Shown here piece after piece: positions 25,161 to 39,508 of a DNA stretch of 64,000 bases. The position numbers were made by a program, and so were the translations under genes. This DNA is from Dipetalonema caudispina (Eukaryota; Nematoda; Chromadorea; Rhabditida; Onchocercidae), in NCBI GenBank assembly GCA_013365325.1, contig JABVXV010000241.1:1-64000 (forward strand). Reading direction: 5' to 3'. How positions within the stretch are numbered: position 1 is the stretch's first letter; each line of letters opens with the position of its first letter. The notes beneath the pieces were generated by a model. That model made no database searches. It worked only from the letters and a program-made list of their open reading frames with translations, and had not been told where the DNA came from.

Positions 25161-28100
25161 ATGGGAACTGAATTTGCTGTCAGTGATGGTGTTGATGGAT
25201 TTGATATTCTTCGAACGCGATTACTGTTGATGTTTGGTGGACCGTTAGGCTTTCATCTTTTATATTTGCGTGAGCCTCTCGAAGCTTATGTATATTTTGC
25301 GACGTTCGGTTTTTCCCTAGTTGCAATATTTTATGATGCAATAACTCTGAATAGCCGAGTTGCTGCACGAAATAAAGAAATAAATATGTAAGTTCGAGCA
25401 TGAGTCAGTTATAAATCGAGTAACTTTTTGTGATTTATAATTTAACCTCGTTAATAATTACCATTCAGTACGGAATTTTATCGAAAAACATAGAATTTGA
25501 TCACTTAGCATTAATTTTGGAAAAATTGTAGTCCAAATTGTTTGCTTTTTCTCAAAGAGAATGCATCTTTATGTTTTTGTTTTACGTTAAATTTCTGCCT
25601 GTCCTTGACCGAGATTTGTTCATATTAATAGTTCTGTATATTTTGATGACTAATTACATTTGACGTTTGATATAAGCCTTTTAATCTTATATTGGATAGC
25701 TCTGCTTCTTCTAATAGTTTACCTCTCTGTAATCATAGTGAGTGGTGAAACACAGCGATAGAACCACGGCTGAGAAAAGATAAAGCAGGTTAAAAGTCCA
25801 TTAAGGCTATCAAACAATTTTTCACACATTTCAGCGGGGTTATCAATGATCGAAAAATAAAGGTAGTATCCACTTCAATTATCCGTTTCATTGCACAGTT
25901 ACTATTTGGTTGTTGGATTGGATTCTTGTTCTGTTTAGTCACTGTTCTACTTTTTGGCACTGAAGATCGTGTTCTTTTATCGCTGTTTATAGCTGCTGGT
26001 GTCACTCAAGGTTTTAGTTTTATTTTTATAGACCAACATATTTTGGGCAGAACTTTTCTATCTCTCATATATCATTTCTGATATGGAGATCTTGTAACAT
26101 GCGATGGATTTACATAGTACTTGGTGTTTGTATGGATTCTAGGAAGTTTTAGTTTCTAGTATTCTTCCAGTTCTATAAATATTAATGAGCGAATGATATA
26201 TGTATGTATTCCACAAATTGTTACAGATATTGATACAATATGTAAGAAGTGTGCAGGAAATTCTTGAACTTCAAGATTTATCTGACAGCAGTTTTATTTA
26301 CAGGTGTGTATGTTGTTGGGAATTGTAGAAAGCAGCAACGGAGCTTAATTTACATAGCACTTTCGGCAGCTCTTTCTTCTTTAATAGCGGTTAGAATTTA
26401 CTTGTTTATATTATCTCGAAATGTCAGGTTATTTCTGAGGCTTTCTGCGTAGATTTGGTATGTTTATGAGATGATCATATGTCAGTCGTGAGACATTTCC
26501 TTACTTTCATTTTTGCTTGCAATCACATTACTTTTAACTGATTGTGCTGAAATAATTGAACACTCTTAGGTGGTATCATAAATACTAAACGTTTTATAAG
26601 ACTGTCTCAAGTCATGTGATACTGTTTAGGATAATCTTATTATTAAACATCTTTTTCACTTTATTTTGTTACTCTGTTAGGACTAAACTATTTTCCGGTC
26701 CTTTTATTCGATTTTTCGTTGTGTCGAACAGTTTTCTTTACCTCAATCTCGGCGACGTTTGTTGGCAATCGCAGTGCACAAATTCGAAACATCCAGGACT
26801 TCTCATTTACAACATATTTCGTATGTTTTAAGGATTTCTATTCTGCAGATGTTTTCTCTTTTATTTGACGATATTTTCATCTTCTTCATTGACCCTTCAC
26901 AGAGCACTTGGGAAGTTTCACTTCGATCGAAGATGACTTATGAAATTTTGCATAAAACATTTACGTGAAATTTCTCACCCGTGGTATTCTATATTGTTTG
27001 GTGAGCATTACCGAACCTTAGAAGTTGCTAATTATATTTCACTGCAACAGTAAGCACAGCAATGCAGTGATCCAGTAATAAATATTTCTTGTACTTACAA
27101 TCTGTGACAAGTAATGTCCAAGTTAAATCGTGTTATGTGAAAATCAACAATTTTTCTATGTGATTTCTATTAATTTAACTGAAATTCGATAGTACTTTTG
27201 CCGTAGTTGAAGTTTAAGGACTTTTAAAAAATTTCCATGTAGAAATAATCAGTCGATAATTAATGATTTTCATATCATTTTTTATTACCACTGAGAGAAG
27301 ACATTTTTTTGCTATTCTATATTCTTACTCTGTTGGCATTTTCCCGTCATTCTGTTTATTACTTTTGTATTGTTGCGGAACTATTAGGGAGTCGAGTTAG
27401 CTCGTACTTTTTTGTTGGAAGCTTGTGAAATATCTGGAGTTACTAATTTCCGAATATAGTTTCAGGTTCTGTCGCTGATTCATTCTTTTATCATGATTAT
27501 CATTATAATTGGTTTGATGCGTGTTGTACTTGGTCGACGAATCTCAGTTGTCACGAAAAATTCCTATGGCCGTGTTTCTGCTTCACTTGGTTCTGTCATA
27601 CAGGATAAATATTTCCGAATTCCAAGCAAAGATATTTTTGAAAATTTCTCACGTATCGAATATCTGCCATCAGAGCATATAACGGTAAATAAGATTGAAT
27701 TAGTGCTAATTTAAATCATGAAATAATTTTGAATTTTCTTTTAGCGATGTAGAAAAAAGAAAATATTTCAGTTGGAGTTAAGATTTTTAATTCAGTATTT
27801 TAGTCCAAGTTTTAGATACTAAACACAGAAACTTCCCGAACACATCACCAAAGTGGGCGGAAAGAATTGTCTGTTTTCGATTACTTGACTGTGTTAATTA
27901 TTGACTTCATGCGATATAGTACGGAACTATCGAAGAATAGAGAAAAGCAGAGATCGAGTGCTCTACAGCTGGCCGTATGGAGGACATTCGCTTTGCATGT
28001 TCGTTACTGAATCATTGTTTCTTTAAGCTGTTCTCAGATATGAAATATTCAATAACAGTACAGTATTTATTTTCGGTGAGGAGAGTTGTCGTTGTTTTGT

Positions 28101-29477
28101 GGATTTAGCTAGAAATTTGTTACTAAAAATCTCTATTGGAATTATAGGTTTTATTAGGACTAATGCTGGCTATTTTATAGCTATTCCAGATTGATTGTAG
28201 ATTTTTATTTTCAGCTTATTCAATCCCAAATGTAGTAAGAGGGAATTAGAATTTTGTTACGAAGTAGTGTATTGAACGAGTTTTGTCCCGTTACTTCGAC
28301 TAATTCATAGTCTTTCTTTTTTTTTTTTTTACACATAAAAGCGTCTTCATCATTTTCCTTGTCTTACATAGCGGTCGAGTAGGGAATATTCATGCAATTT
28401 CCACTGAAATGTGCAAGAATGTAACTCTTCCATCATTCGCCAAACTCCATTAACCAAGTGGTATTTTTTAAATAAAGAATTTTCAACGTTGTTATTGTGA
28501 GGAATTGATAAATTAACACATTTTTGTAAAGTAGTGGAACTCTTTAGATAATTTTTTTCATTAGAATAGCAGGATTGACAAGGTATTTGGTTCAGTGCAT
28601 CTCTCGTTGATGTATATTTGCAGATAGTTCATATTCAGCTGTTCGTTTTAATTTATCCCTTGGTTAGACTATTAGTGGAAGGTTTTTTTTTTTTTTTTTG
28701 TAAGTTTAGTGAAGTTTCATTGCAGTGAGAATTCTGGAAGTGTTGTATTTCAAAAAAAATTTGACTGACAAATATGTTTGAAATCACCCTGTGGCAGGTA
28801 TATGTTAATTCATCTAAGGCCTATCCCAGTCCGCTGTAATCTTATCTGTCCCACATAGCATTGTTTGGTCTCCGATTCCTGCCCAGTGATTTTCGACCTC
28901 TTCTTTGTCCTTTTTTCATCAATCATTAGTTGTCATTTTTATTCCCATACTGCACATATGGCGCTTTCTTTTCAAAAAATATTCGAGCATAAACTCATAT
29001 GTGTCATTACATTTCCCATCATTGTTAAGGATATTTTGTTGTGCTGTTTTTTTCTTCCATCGATATTGCGAAATTTACCGTTGTTAGTACTCTCCAATGA
29101 AAATATTGTTGTATGAGTTAAAGAACATTTTTTCAAATACTCTAATCAACTATTTAGCTTCCAATTGGGTATTTGAATGGGTCAAGGGATTCGATTATTC
29201 ACGATTTTTGGATTTATTTTTGTCATAGCTGTAGTATTTCTTGCTCGCTAAGAGCTCGTTAAATTAATGCATTTCAGTATTGAGAAGATTTCTTTCATTG
29301 ATACATTTTAAGGTTTTGGATGTGACGCCATATGCATCGGATGAAAAAGTGCTACAGGAATGTTCGAAGTATTTGAAAAATAAAGAAGTGGTAGAAGAGA
29401 CTATGAAGGATAGTAATTATTGGCATCACAAAGCGATTAAAAAAGCTTGCAAACTTTTGCACGTGGTAGTTAAGTAG
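25161..29477 (+). CDS. DNAJC22: DNAJC22/Wurst-like multi-pass membrane protein with degenerate J domain
   Basis: DNAJC22 (Drosophila Wurst) is a multi-span membrane co-chaperone that links Hsc70 to clathrin-mediated endocytosis. Six phase-consistent exons (25161-25387, 25835-26010, 26304-26389, 26732-26824, 27466-27684, 29313-29477) give 321 aa, near the 341 aa of the human protein. The start is 18 bases after a TTTTCAG acceptor. The N-terminus has the TM2-like GGPLGFHLLYLREP block (human GGPVGLHHLYLGR). IIRFIAQLLFG follows (human PIRFAAQVIVG), then VYVVGNC (human VAAVGNQ) and further hydrophobic spans. The last exon begins VLDVTPYASDEKVLQE, aligning to helix I/II of a J domain (VLG-SP-AT-EEI). 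The helix II-III loop, however, has no His-Pro-Asp; KNKEVVEETMKDSNYWHHK stands there instead. Exon 4 is chosen by phase and is the weakest junction. The last acceptor is TTTTAAG. Confidence 0.75.
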
Positions 29478-32029
29478 CCGAATGGTTTAAAGTGCATTCT
29501 ACTACTGATTCAGAAGTTTTTCTTTTCTTACTTACGAATGATTATCTTAATTTTCTCTTTTTTCCCGTTTTTATCTTAAAAATATGGAAAATGCACTTTT
29601 TTATTTTCATGGTACTCAAATCAAGAGGAAATCTTTTCGAATAATTATACAAGTCGTAACTATTTGTTAATATTGTTCTAACGGGTTGACTTTTGAATCT
29701 CATACCTAGTTGATTTATGAAATAAATGACAATTTTAGTCTTGATGTAGAACTGAGTGGCATGAGACTTTCTACTCTTTTTTTTTTTCAGTGCAAGTCGA
29801 GTTTCTTTCCTTTTTGTTTTATTTATCTGTCTGCTGTAATATTTTTTTTAGAATTCACAAAATTTGCCTGAGCCCTAAATTTAAATTTAAAAATTGCTGC
29901 AATTTATACAAATGATTTGGACTTAACTGTGTAATTTCCATAGTTAGTTTTTTAGTTCGCAAAAATTTGTTCAGATGTACAAACAGGAATGTCTCTTTTC
30001 TGATTGGAAAGGTGTAGAGACAGGATAGCGGATATGGGTCATCAATTTTCGTTCGTATTTGCACACGTCCTCCATTTTTAGTTCATATGGTTGAATGAGC
30101 TTGTTAATTGGATACGGTAGAACTTTTCTTTGCACTTTCCACTAGATGTATATATCTTTCTGGGTCTTCATTATCATTACTCAAGTATTAAACCAAAGTA
30201 GTGGAACTATAACTGTTCTTGTATTACTTCTTTCAATCATTGTATTTAGTATTGGTATTGCAGGTCCTCGATGATACTATTCTGATTTGGTTCGATGTAT
30301 CTCATAGAACAGTCGCATCTCGCCGCTGTCATCACCCTTTTCCACAGTTACCCTTATATCCTTTAATTGTGTTTATATTTTGGTATTGTTATGCCCACAG
30401 TGTCTATCGTTGGTGATGGTATAACTACTATACCTCTTGCTATGGCTTTCCTACGACATCAGTTTGAGGATCATCTAGCTGTCTCTCTCACCTCGTTACT
30501 TTTTGTCCATTCGATATCGTCAAGGACGTTATTGGTGTTGGTCGTCATTACTTGTGTTTATGTTTGGTAAGTTCATCCTTCTTGTTTTTTCTGATAGATT
30601 ATGTGAAATTTCCTGAGGAATTTTATCTTTTCCGGAACTGATACTAAAGCAGTAGAAGGTTGGCAATCACAGTGATGTGTGCAATGGGGAGATAGAAAGT
30701 TGATCGATCATTCCTTCATAATAGTTTGAAGAGCATTAGATATTTGATGCGAAGATTTTAAGGAATTGATATTTATTATACACTGTTACTGTTTGATTTG
30801 ATGATTTCAAGTGTGTATTTGTGCATGCGTGCGTATGTGTGGGTGTGTCGAGCATGTGTAATATATGTGTTCATGGTGGAATAGTGTCAGTTAAAATGAA
30901 CTTTCCAATCCGTTCCATGTACAATTTAGTAACTTTGGGAATTGCTTACAGGAGTAAAGTTTTCATGCTTTCTGTAGTAACATGATAATTCAAATATATT
31001 TCAAAGATCTCAATCCACTTTCTTTCATATTTCATTCATTTATTATTCAGATTATTAAAAAATTTGTCAATGTGTCTGTATACACTTATGATTTTTATTT
31101 CACCTCTGATTTTGGGATTCCTATAAATATTGGCTCCCTCTCATCTTTTCATCTTAGATAGTTTTCGCTAACCTGTCTTAATGAGATGGTTAAGTTATGA
31201 TCTAGCTATTATTGCATTTGTTGCCGTTATTTTTAATTCGCACATCATCTAGGATTTTATGGAAAACACCAGAGAATCTGTGTCAATCATACGGTGACAT
31301 TGGATTGTGTGGGGAGATATCTGATAGCTTTAGCTTGTCAGTTTGTTACTGTAGTGTTCTGGAAGAATCTTACCTGTTGCAGGTAATATATGAATTGCAT
31401 ATTTGTGTCTTAAAGCATTTGAACTATGCTCGAACCATACATGTACTATGATAGGAGGGGGTTAACAGTGGAGTTTCATATACTTTGCAGTAATTTTTAA
31501 GGTAAGGAGGCTTTAATTGAAGTTGTTTGAACTTTAGTTTAGTGGAAGTTGCATCATGTATTTGTTATTTCGGAGAGCTGCCCTGCTAAATTTATTGGTT
31601 CATTGTAGCATTCGTGGAAGTTCGGCTTCTTTTGATTGCTCGGGTGAGAATGACTGAGTTGTGTGTTGTTACACTGTTCAAACAAGTGAATAATAAAACA
31701 AATCTTCAAAATGGAAGACATCTCTTCGACAGACAGACAGGAAGTCTTTCAGCTGTGTAAGTATAAAAAGTGGTCTGTTTTTGACGAGGTGAGGGGTTGC
31801 AATCGATCTGTATCAGTGTTTGCGCAAAGAGTTCCGGAATTAGGAGTCAGTGAAGGGTGAATGATTTCTTTGTTCAATCGATAATTAATAATTGTTGTTT
31901 GCGATTGCTTGATTTGTAATATTATGTGTATTAGTGTTGCAAGTAAATTAAAGATATTTTCGTATTTTGTATTTCTTATGAAAAATCTTATTTAGTGTAA
32001 TGAGAGTGTGCAGTTTGGTTGTTGGGGAT

Positions 32030-32034
<5 letters not shown>

Positions 32035-32060
<26 letters not shown>
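32035..32060. repeat. (AG)n microsatellite
   Basis: About 13 AG dinucleotides in a row, followed by imperfect GGATG/GGAAT repeats and a short G-run near 32143-32150. Confidence 0.9.
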
Positions 32061-32065
<5 letters not shown>

Positions 32066-35000
32066 GAGACGGTTTAATTGGCTGGATGGATGGATGAATG
32101 GTTGGGATGAGATGAGATGGAATGGAATGGAATGGTATAGTGGGGGGGGGTTGCCTGTTTGGTTGGTTCATTCGTTTGTTTTTATTGGTGTTTCAATGAA
32201 TCATTTTGGGGGCATTTTAATTTCTGTTCAATATTTTTGTTTAATTCTCTATGTTATTTCTCCTTTTCTTCCTCTCCACCTTTTTATCTCTTTTATGTGT
32301 TTTGGATTCTGCATGAAGATTTAGTAGTGTTTTTCATTCTTCTTCGGTTATCGTCATAATTAGAGCATCTGTTGAATGTAGTAAATTAGTTTATGTTATT
32401 TGTTATTTCAGGCTACAGATACTATCAGCGTTGATGTTTCGAGATGTTGTAATTGGGTGGGGTGAATGTTAGTTGTTCAGGAAGATCGAAAGAATTAAAA
32501 GATTTAGTTTGCTAATTGCTGTTGTTTGCTTGGATTAGCAAAGGATAACTGATTAGGGTATATTAAATAAAGGAAGAGAGAAGGTTATCATAGCAATCAC
32601 CGGACGTTTCTCGTCAATCTTTTGTGGGTTAAGTTGTCAGATGTAGATGTTTTTTTTTTTTTTTTTTTGCACTAGTAAGTAGTTTAATGATAAATTATGT
32701 CGTGCATTATCAGTGTGTGAGGTATTTAAAAAATACATTTGAGTTTGGAATTGCTTGGATTTCTCTAGCAAAATATTTTGTACAAAGTATCGTTCACACA
32801 ATTACTGTAAATTATTTAGGATTGATAACTACACATTGTCTAAAACTTTTCACACAGTTCCGTGATGTCATCTGATAGTTGAATTGGTAATAATTTATTT
32901 CGGTTGAATTTGGCTAAAATTGATCATTGCACCGAACGATGTTTTCTTAGCTTGTTAATATCTTCGTAGTTTAGTTTACTAATTTCTTGAATACTTGCAC
33001 TCTCTATTACAGCCATAACTGTGTCTAACTAATCCGACCGTAATTTCGTTCTGATCAAAATGAAATTTCACCTTAGTGATACGCGTTGAAGTAACTTTTT
33101 CACTCAGACGTGCCCCGAAGTGGAGTTTTTATTTCATTGACTGAGTGGGTCATTCCATCTCTTCAAAACATAAAATGAGAAATTGTATTGTTTCGATCCT
33201 CTAGCCTCTAGAACAAAAAGGAAGAAAAAAAATTTTGATAGAAGCAAAACTATGGTAAAAGCATAGAGTCGTTCCTGGTGGCTTAAAGAAAATCGGTGTG
33301 GTTTGGAGATAGGAAGTAATGTATATATATATATATATTTATCTGTGCGTGTGATGTGTATTTTGATGATTCCATCTCACATTCCGCCGTTTTTTTTTTT
33401 TTTCATCATCTCATTGTGGTGAAAGCATTACACTACACCCATTGGTAGGATTTTTATGTTATCTTCGTTTCATTGCTTTGTCCCAAACAGAAAACCATTT
33501 TGTGGTAGATAGTAGAAGTGTAAGAGAGAATTGCTATAAAATTCACCGAATTTTTCGTATTTCGTATTCATACATATGCAAGTAACGAACATTCGGTGGT
33601 TTCTATACGATTATGGTGATTATGAAAAATTAGACCTGTATAATAGAATAGTAGAGAAAAATTAACATAAGATATCTTAAAAGGATAGATCACTGGCATA
33701 AGGAGATCCTTAATTGTAAAGAATAACTATTTCCGGAAGTTATTCGAAAATTATGGCATTGTTTAACCAGAGAGAAGTTTGGATTTCCGTTCCTTTAGTT
33801 TTATTAAAATCTTGGGGGCACTTTTCATTTCAACGCATTAATATTTTTACGACATTTGTCATTTTTACGGTAAACTTAGTGTTAGTGTTCAGTAGTTCAA
33901 AATATGTTGTCCTTCATTCCTATTCGATAGTCAAAAATTTGTACTTTTTCGTTCCTACCAGACATTTTATCAAGCACTAACATCATTTTTACTTTTTTTG
34001 ACATTAGAAGTAGCATCGATATATGGATGTATTCAAAGATTTCATTGTGCTAGAGATTGCATTTCATTTACATTCTGTTATTTTGAAGATTCAGCCATCG
34101 TCTTTACTCATGTAGTTATTATTTACTATACGGTGATGGGAAGTACAAGGAAAAGAAAAGGGAATAGATGGTTTTACCCCGGATAGAAAAATACATAATG
34201 CAAAATATTCCTTCCGGAAATTCCACAGAAATTTAGATCTTAAAAAAAAAGATGATAGCTCTTATGGTATTTGGTTATAAGTAACATTATTCATTCCTTT
34301 TTTTTAAATGTAAAAAATATTGGATGTAGGTGTTACGAAGGTTTTGCTTATCGTTGATTCAAGAAATGTTTTGCTTAGCATTTGTGTAATTTATATGTGA
34401 GGAGCTTATTCTCTTTTCCTGTGCTGTATTGTCCTTATTTCCGTAGTTATTTATTATAATTTATTCATGTAGCAATTTGTTATATTGAGAGGTGAAAATT
34501 TATCAGGCTTAAACTAGTTTCAATTATTGGTAAGTTACACTATTCTATGTGAGTAGACAACGAAATTCTATTATTATCGCGTTTTAACCTGCCAGTTATG
34601 GATATGAAAATTGTTGTATTGAATTTCAAGTTAGTATTACAAACATTGCCCAAAAACCATGAATTTTTTATTTCATTATTAGTAAATATTGTTCGAGACT
34701 AATCTACACTATAATCTCTTTGGTATTGGTATGTTAGTGTCTCTAAACGGTATTTTTAAGTTGGTTTTTACTCCATTTTCATCAGGCGCCGTAAATTTTT
34801 CATCGCTATAAGCACTCGTCCTTCGCTTCTGCTCCTCCTCTTTCCACTACGAATTATTTGTACAGAACTATACAATTTATACCATTTTGAAATGATGAAA
34901 TCATTTTTCATGCTCCATTTTATCAGTTTCTATTACCGATATTAGCTATCCAATGTCACCGTGCCATTTCTTCATGTCAGTAATTCTTATGTTTTTGCTT

Positions 35001-38000
35001 TATGACACTCTATGATTTTGCATTTTTCCATGCAAAGAAAAAATTGATTTTGCTTGCCAACATGTTATCGTCAAATGATTTGTCATTTTAAGTAGTGATA
35101 AGAACTGATAAGGACTCCTTCCTCATTTCCGGGTTGTATACGTCCAGCAATTTTTCTTTTTTTGATAGGATTACTTTCTTGCCAGTAATTTTTCGATTTT
35201 TCGGTGAGAGTAGGATGACCTACAATTAATTACCCCTCTTTCTGAATATTATTGCTTGTTTCTCATTAGTGCTTACTTGTGTATGTTTTTGAAGTATGAG
35301 AGACAAGTCTGAATGGAAGTGCATTGTGAAGCTTACTTCTTTTTGTAGTTGGTATAGTCGGTTGTTAAAATCTATTTGATTCGAGGAGTATATCTGGCAG
35401 AAAATATTAATGATTTGCTTTACTCACCTTTTTTTTTCTGCAATTGTTTTCGTCATCTTCAATCCGAATGGACGAAAGATGGTAATACTACTAGACAAAT
35501 AGGAATCTTTATTTGTCACTCAGCTTATGAAACATGTCTCCTTGGAGAAAAAGTCAGGGATTTTGTAGCAGTCAGTAAGATATTGGTCGCTTCAAATATG
35601 TCAAAAAGATAAAATGCTTTATTAGATGATCAAGATGTTTGACAGTCAATTTGCATGAGTTTGGTCTGATTTGCTTTAAATGTGAATTCTATTCCAGTTG
35701 TTGTTTTCCCATTATTTTTTGTTCACAATTAGCAATGTGAGAAAAGTTTTGTTTTGTCATTATTTTAGGAATTTTACCTTTTATTTTTCTATTTCTGCTA
35801 CTTTCTAGAGAAAAGAAGTGCACTATATACAGCATATACTTCATTTCGATAATTGATTTCACTAATGTCCAGACATTTGCTTATTCATAGCTTAAGGAGA
35901 GATTTTAAATGATGCATTTCGTTTCATTCTTAATAAAAGTTTCAAATGTTGGCTTAACATTATTTTGATACTTCGCAAACCTGATAATTTAAACCGTTGG
36001 TATCCTAGAACCTTTACGTCTGGCAGTTACAAAAACGAACATGAGGTAACGATACATGTTAGTGAGACAATGTGCAGTTAGTTCGGATATTTCGATAGAA
36101 TTGAAATAATATATTTAAGCTTACAGCACTATATATATAATATTTAATACTGTAAATTGGTTTGAAATTTCTACTTTTTGTCCTGAATATAATTTATCCG
36201 AAGAAAGGATTTAGAAGGAAAGGAGTAAGAGAGGTGGTAACAGGATGAACTTGCAGTAAGTATACATTAATAGCTGGTAAATAATTGATATGTAATTATC
36301 ATAAAATGAGTTAAGCACTGAGGAAGAAAGAGAATGGACTAAACGATAGGAATTGATGCTGGATGGCTAAATATGAGGCAGTATGCATATATTAAATTAA
36401 TTAACGAGCTTTTTCTAAATTCTATAACAGATATCAATTTCACTAGATGTATTTCCATCCTTTGGTTTCTTTTTTTTACAAATAAAAAAGGATAACTTGT
36501 AATACTGTAGGACAATATCCACCATAATATGATGTATTGAAATATGATAAAAAATAAGCTTACATAATACATTATACTGTACCATTTTTTCATCGAAAAG
36601 TAGTGATAATGTGATGTTGAGAAAAAAAAAAGATGATATAAGGCATATCAGTCAAAGAGTTTTAAGGATTTTTTCTTCAGATTTCTCAAACAAATTTAGT
36701 GAAGGAGGAATGTTATGTGATCACTGTTCTTTGGAGTGGAACTACAATAGTTTTCCTCTGAGTAGAGAAATTTGTAGTCGATAAAATTGGCAAAATTTAA
36801 ATTGCAAACTTTAGATTCTTATGAATAAGATTTGGAAAGTGGTACTTTTGCATTTCTAGGATCAACATTCAGTAGGAGAATATTTTTTTTTTTTTTCTTT
36901 TTGAAAGAGAGCATGAAGGGATTACCAAATGGTTACGAATTGCAAACGATTTGCAAGTCTTACATCGTTTATAATATTTAAATTTAAATTTCATGACTTA
37001 GTTCTCAGAAATGCCAGCTTTTCACATTATCTTTTATGGTTGATAGTTTAGGAAATATAGTTCCGGGGCATATTTCCTTTTCTGTTATTAGTCTATTTGA
37101 ATCAGTATAGTGAAGTAATTTATTTCGTTTATTTTGCAAAATCCTTTTTTATATGTTTCGTTTTCTAAATACTGCTTGGAATTGTTAAGAAGTAATTCTT
37201 GTTTTAGGAAAAAAAGTTCAATGTTAGTATTTTAGAATTAGGTATTTACATTACTTATCATGAATACTGTGTATGTTACGCATGTGCAGGTTAGGTTATT
37301 TGAAAACTATAAAATGTTTCCAAGCAAAGTATCGGTAAGTGGTTGAATAATTATTAGTCGGATTAAAAACGGACAGTGATGGGAGGTAGAGGAGGGAAAT
37401 TTTGCCTTCACGAAGTTAAAATCATTAGTTGCCATGCGAAGGAGGTTGGAAGAAACTTCTATAATAGTAGCATGCCTATTGCAGATAAACATCAGCAGAG
37501 ATAGAGGGTTGAGCTGGTTTGTGACCGATTGCCAATTAGTAAATCTTTTAGTTTCACGTAAATTGGCCTATATAGGAGATATTTGTCGTAAAATGCAATA
37601 AATCGTAGTATTGGCGGGGATAGAACAAAGCGAGGACGAGAAGGAACATGAGAATGACAATTAGATACATGTTCCATTGACTTTCAATCTTAGTAACATC
37701 TAGCATGTCTGTCCTGAGCATTGCGAATTTAATTGATGGAAGGGAAGGGAGGAATATTGTCGGACATTTATATCTTTTGTTGGTTTTTTTTTTCCTCACT
37801 TCATCTACGTCACAACTGTTGAAAACTTGTAAATCTGTGGTAGTTTTTGAATTTTAATGAATTAAAATCATTGGCAAGAAGGAATACATTTTCCTTTTAT
37901 AAGCTGTATTATAATTTTTAACTGTTCACTTGTTAGATGATTACTTCTAATGTTCATGTTTTTGTGATTCATGAACAAAGAATACTTGATTTTCCTAGAC

Positions 38001-39440
38001 ATTCATCTAGAACCAGTTTATTTGCTGATGTATTAGTTTGTGGTATGACTGCGCATACCATCACTTTCGTAAAATGAAAATAGAAAACACATGCTAACGG
38101 TAATTTGTCCTATATCTGTACTGCTTTCAACAGTAATGGTAATAAGCTAATTGATGTGCTCTAGTGGGTTATTGATATTAAAAATGGAAATAGGATGATT
38201 CGAACTTTTGTCTACATCAATTCGTCATTCTCGATAGATACTGTGAATATTTGAGAAATATTTAAGCATATTTATGTTAAGGCGTACTACATAAAGCAGG
38301 CTCTTGTGAAAGCATTCCCAATGCATTCTTCCTCATTCCCCTGATAAAGGCCGATAGTGGTTATTCGGTCAACAATACATCATCATAGTTGCTGACGAAA
38401 TGTCAGAATCACTGATTCATTGGAATAGACAGCAAATGCATTGTCATTTGTGCAGTTGGTACAGCTGTCGTTTGAATTATTGATATGTCACTTGTTAAAG
38501 AGATTTTTACCCTGATGTAGTTTACTGAATATTGAATATTGTCGTCATTTACACTTATGTCCTCATATAACTGTTTTATTCATTCATCTATCCAAATCTA
38601 ATATCTCATCTTATCGCTCGATTTCTTTTGTACAGTGTGCCGTCCATTGTTCCATAACAGACTTAGATTTTACGAAAACTAAAATTTATTTGGATTTTTT
38701 ATTTCATTATACCATCGATTATTGCTATTATTGGTTTCTTACAAATGCACTGAAATTTGAGCGATGAAAAAGAATGGCACAACATTAAGCGGTAAACTTT
38801 CGAATCCATTCTTCTCCTCCTTTTCCTCCTCCCGTTTTTCTCCGTTATTTATATAGTTGTTGTATCCTTGAGATGTAATTGAGGAAGGATTGTATGTGAC
38901 GGCATTGTATAATGCATAATTATTCGATTTAACTCTCATTATCATCGATTTGTTGTCGTATACTTCATCTTGATTCCTATGCGTAAATACTGTATATATA
39001 GTAAAATCTTAATTTTATTTGTGCAGATGTAAATATATAATAAAATTTAGATAAGTAGAACAGATGTAGGGTAATTTAAACATAGATGTTTAAGTCTTAC
39101 GCATCATTGTTTTCATTCTCTTTCAGATTTTCTTATTTGATGAAGTATTTGTCAACTGGCGATGATTATTGCTGTGGCAATGATGACAGTAAATGTGGTA
39201 GAGCTATAGCTAATGTTGAAGTGTTTCTTTCAATTTCATCCAATACATTAGCTTCATTGGGTTTTTGTTCGTGTCATCAGCTTTATTATTTGCTGAGTTA
39301 TCCATCAGTTTGGGAACTATGAAGCATATAGCTAAATATCCTGTAAGATAGATTAACTCCATTACTTGTTAATTAATTCGTTCGTTAACTTCATCACTAT
39401 GGCATCATTATGTGTAGCAGTTTTTCTTTTCTTTCTTTTT

Positions 39441-39508
39441 AGTGCCAAATAATGGCATATAGTGGTTACCGTTGCTTGTATCATTTGAAAGGTCGACTAA
39501 AACGGCAG
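39441..39508 (+). other. candidate alternative first exon of the homeobox gene
   Basis: A pyrimidine-rich acceptor (CTTTCTTTTTAG) ends at about 39440. An ATG at 39452 opens 19 codons ending HLKGRLKRQ at a CAG|GTGACA donor (39508/39509). This junction is phase 0 and would join in frame to the second homeobox exon at 43551 (AAMLDAW...), giving a basic homeodomain N-terminal arm as the main first exon does. The open frame also runs on to 39703 and the sequence is visibly more GC-rich than its surroundings. This is a sequence-only suggestion and could be chance. Confidence 0.25.

Noticed and set aside
26616..26968. Longer frames across the DNAJC22 exon 4 region
   Set aside because: Phase only works between GCG at 26389 and GTT at 27466 with the 93-base exon 26732-26824; the longer frames end in stops.
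28865..29116. 83-codon hydrophobic frame in the last DNAJC22 intron
   Set aside because: T-rich sequence gives Phe/Ile/Leu-rich frames by chance; no splice sites fit, and two frames overlap with equal plausibility.
32019..32359. Two overlapping frames near the (AG)n array
   Set aside because: The first begins in the simple repeat (Arg-Glu repeats) and the second is Phe-rich; both are low complexity.
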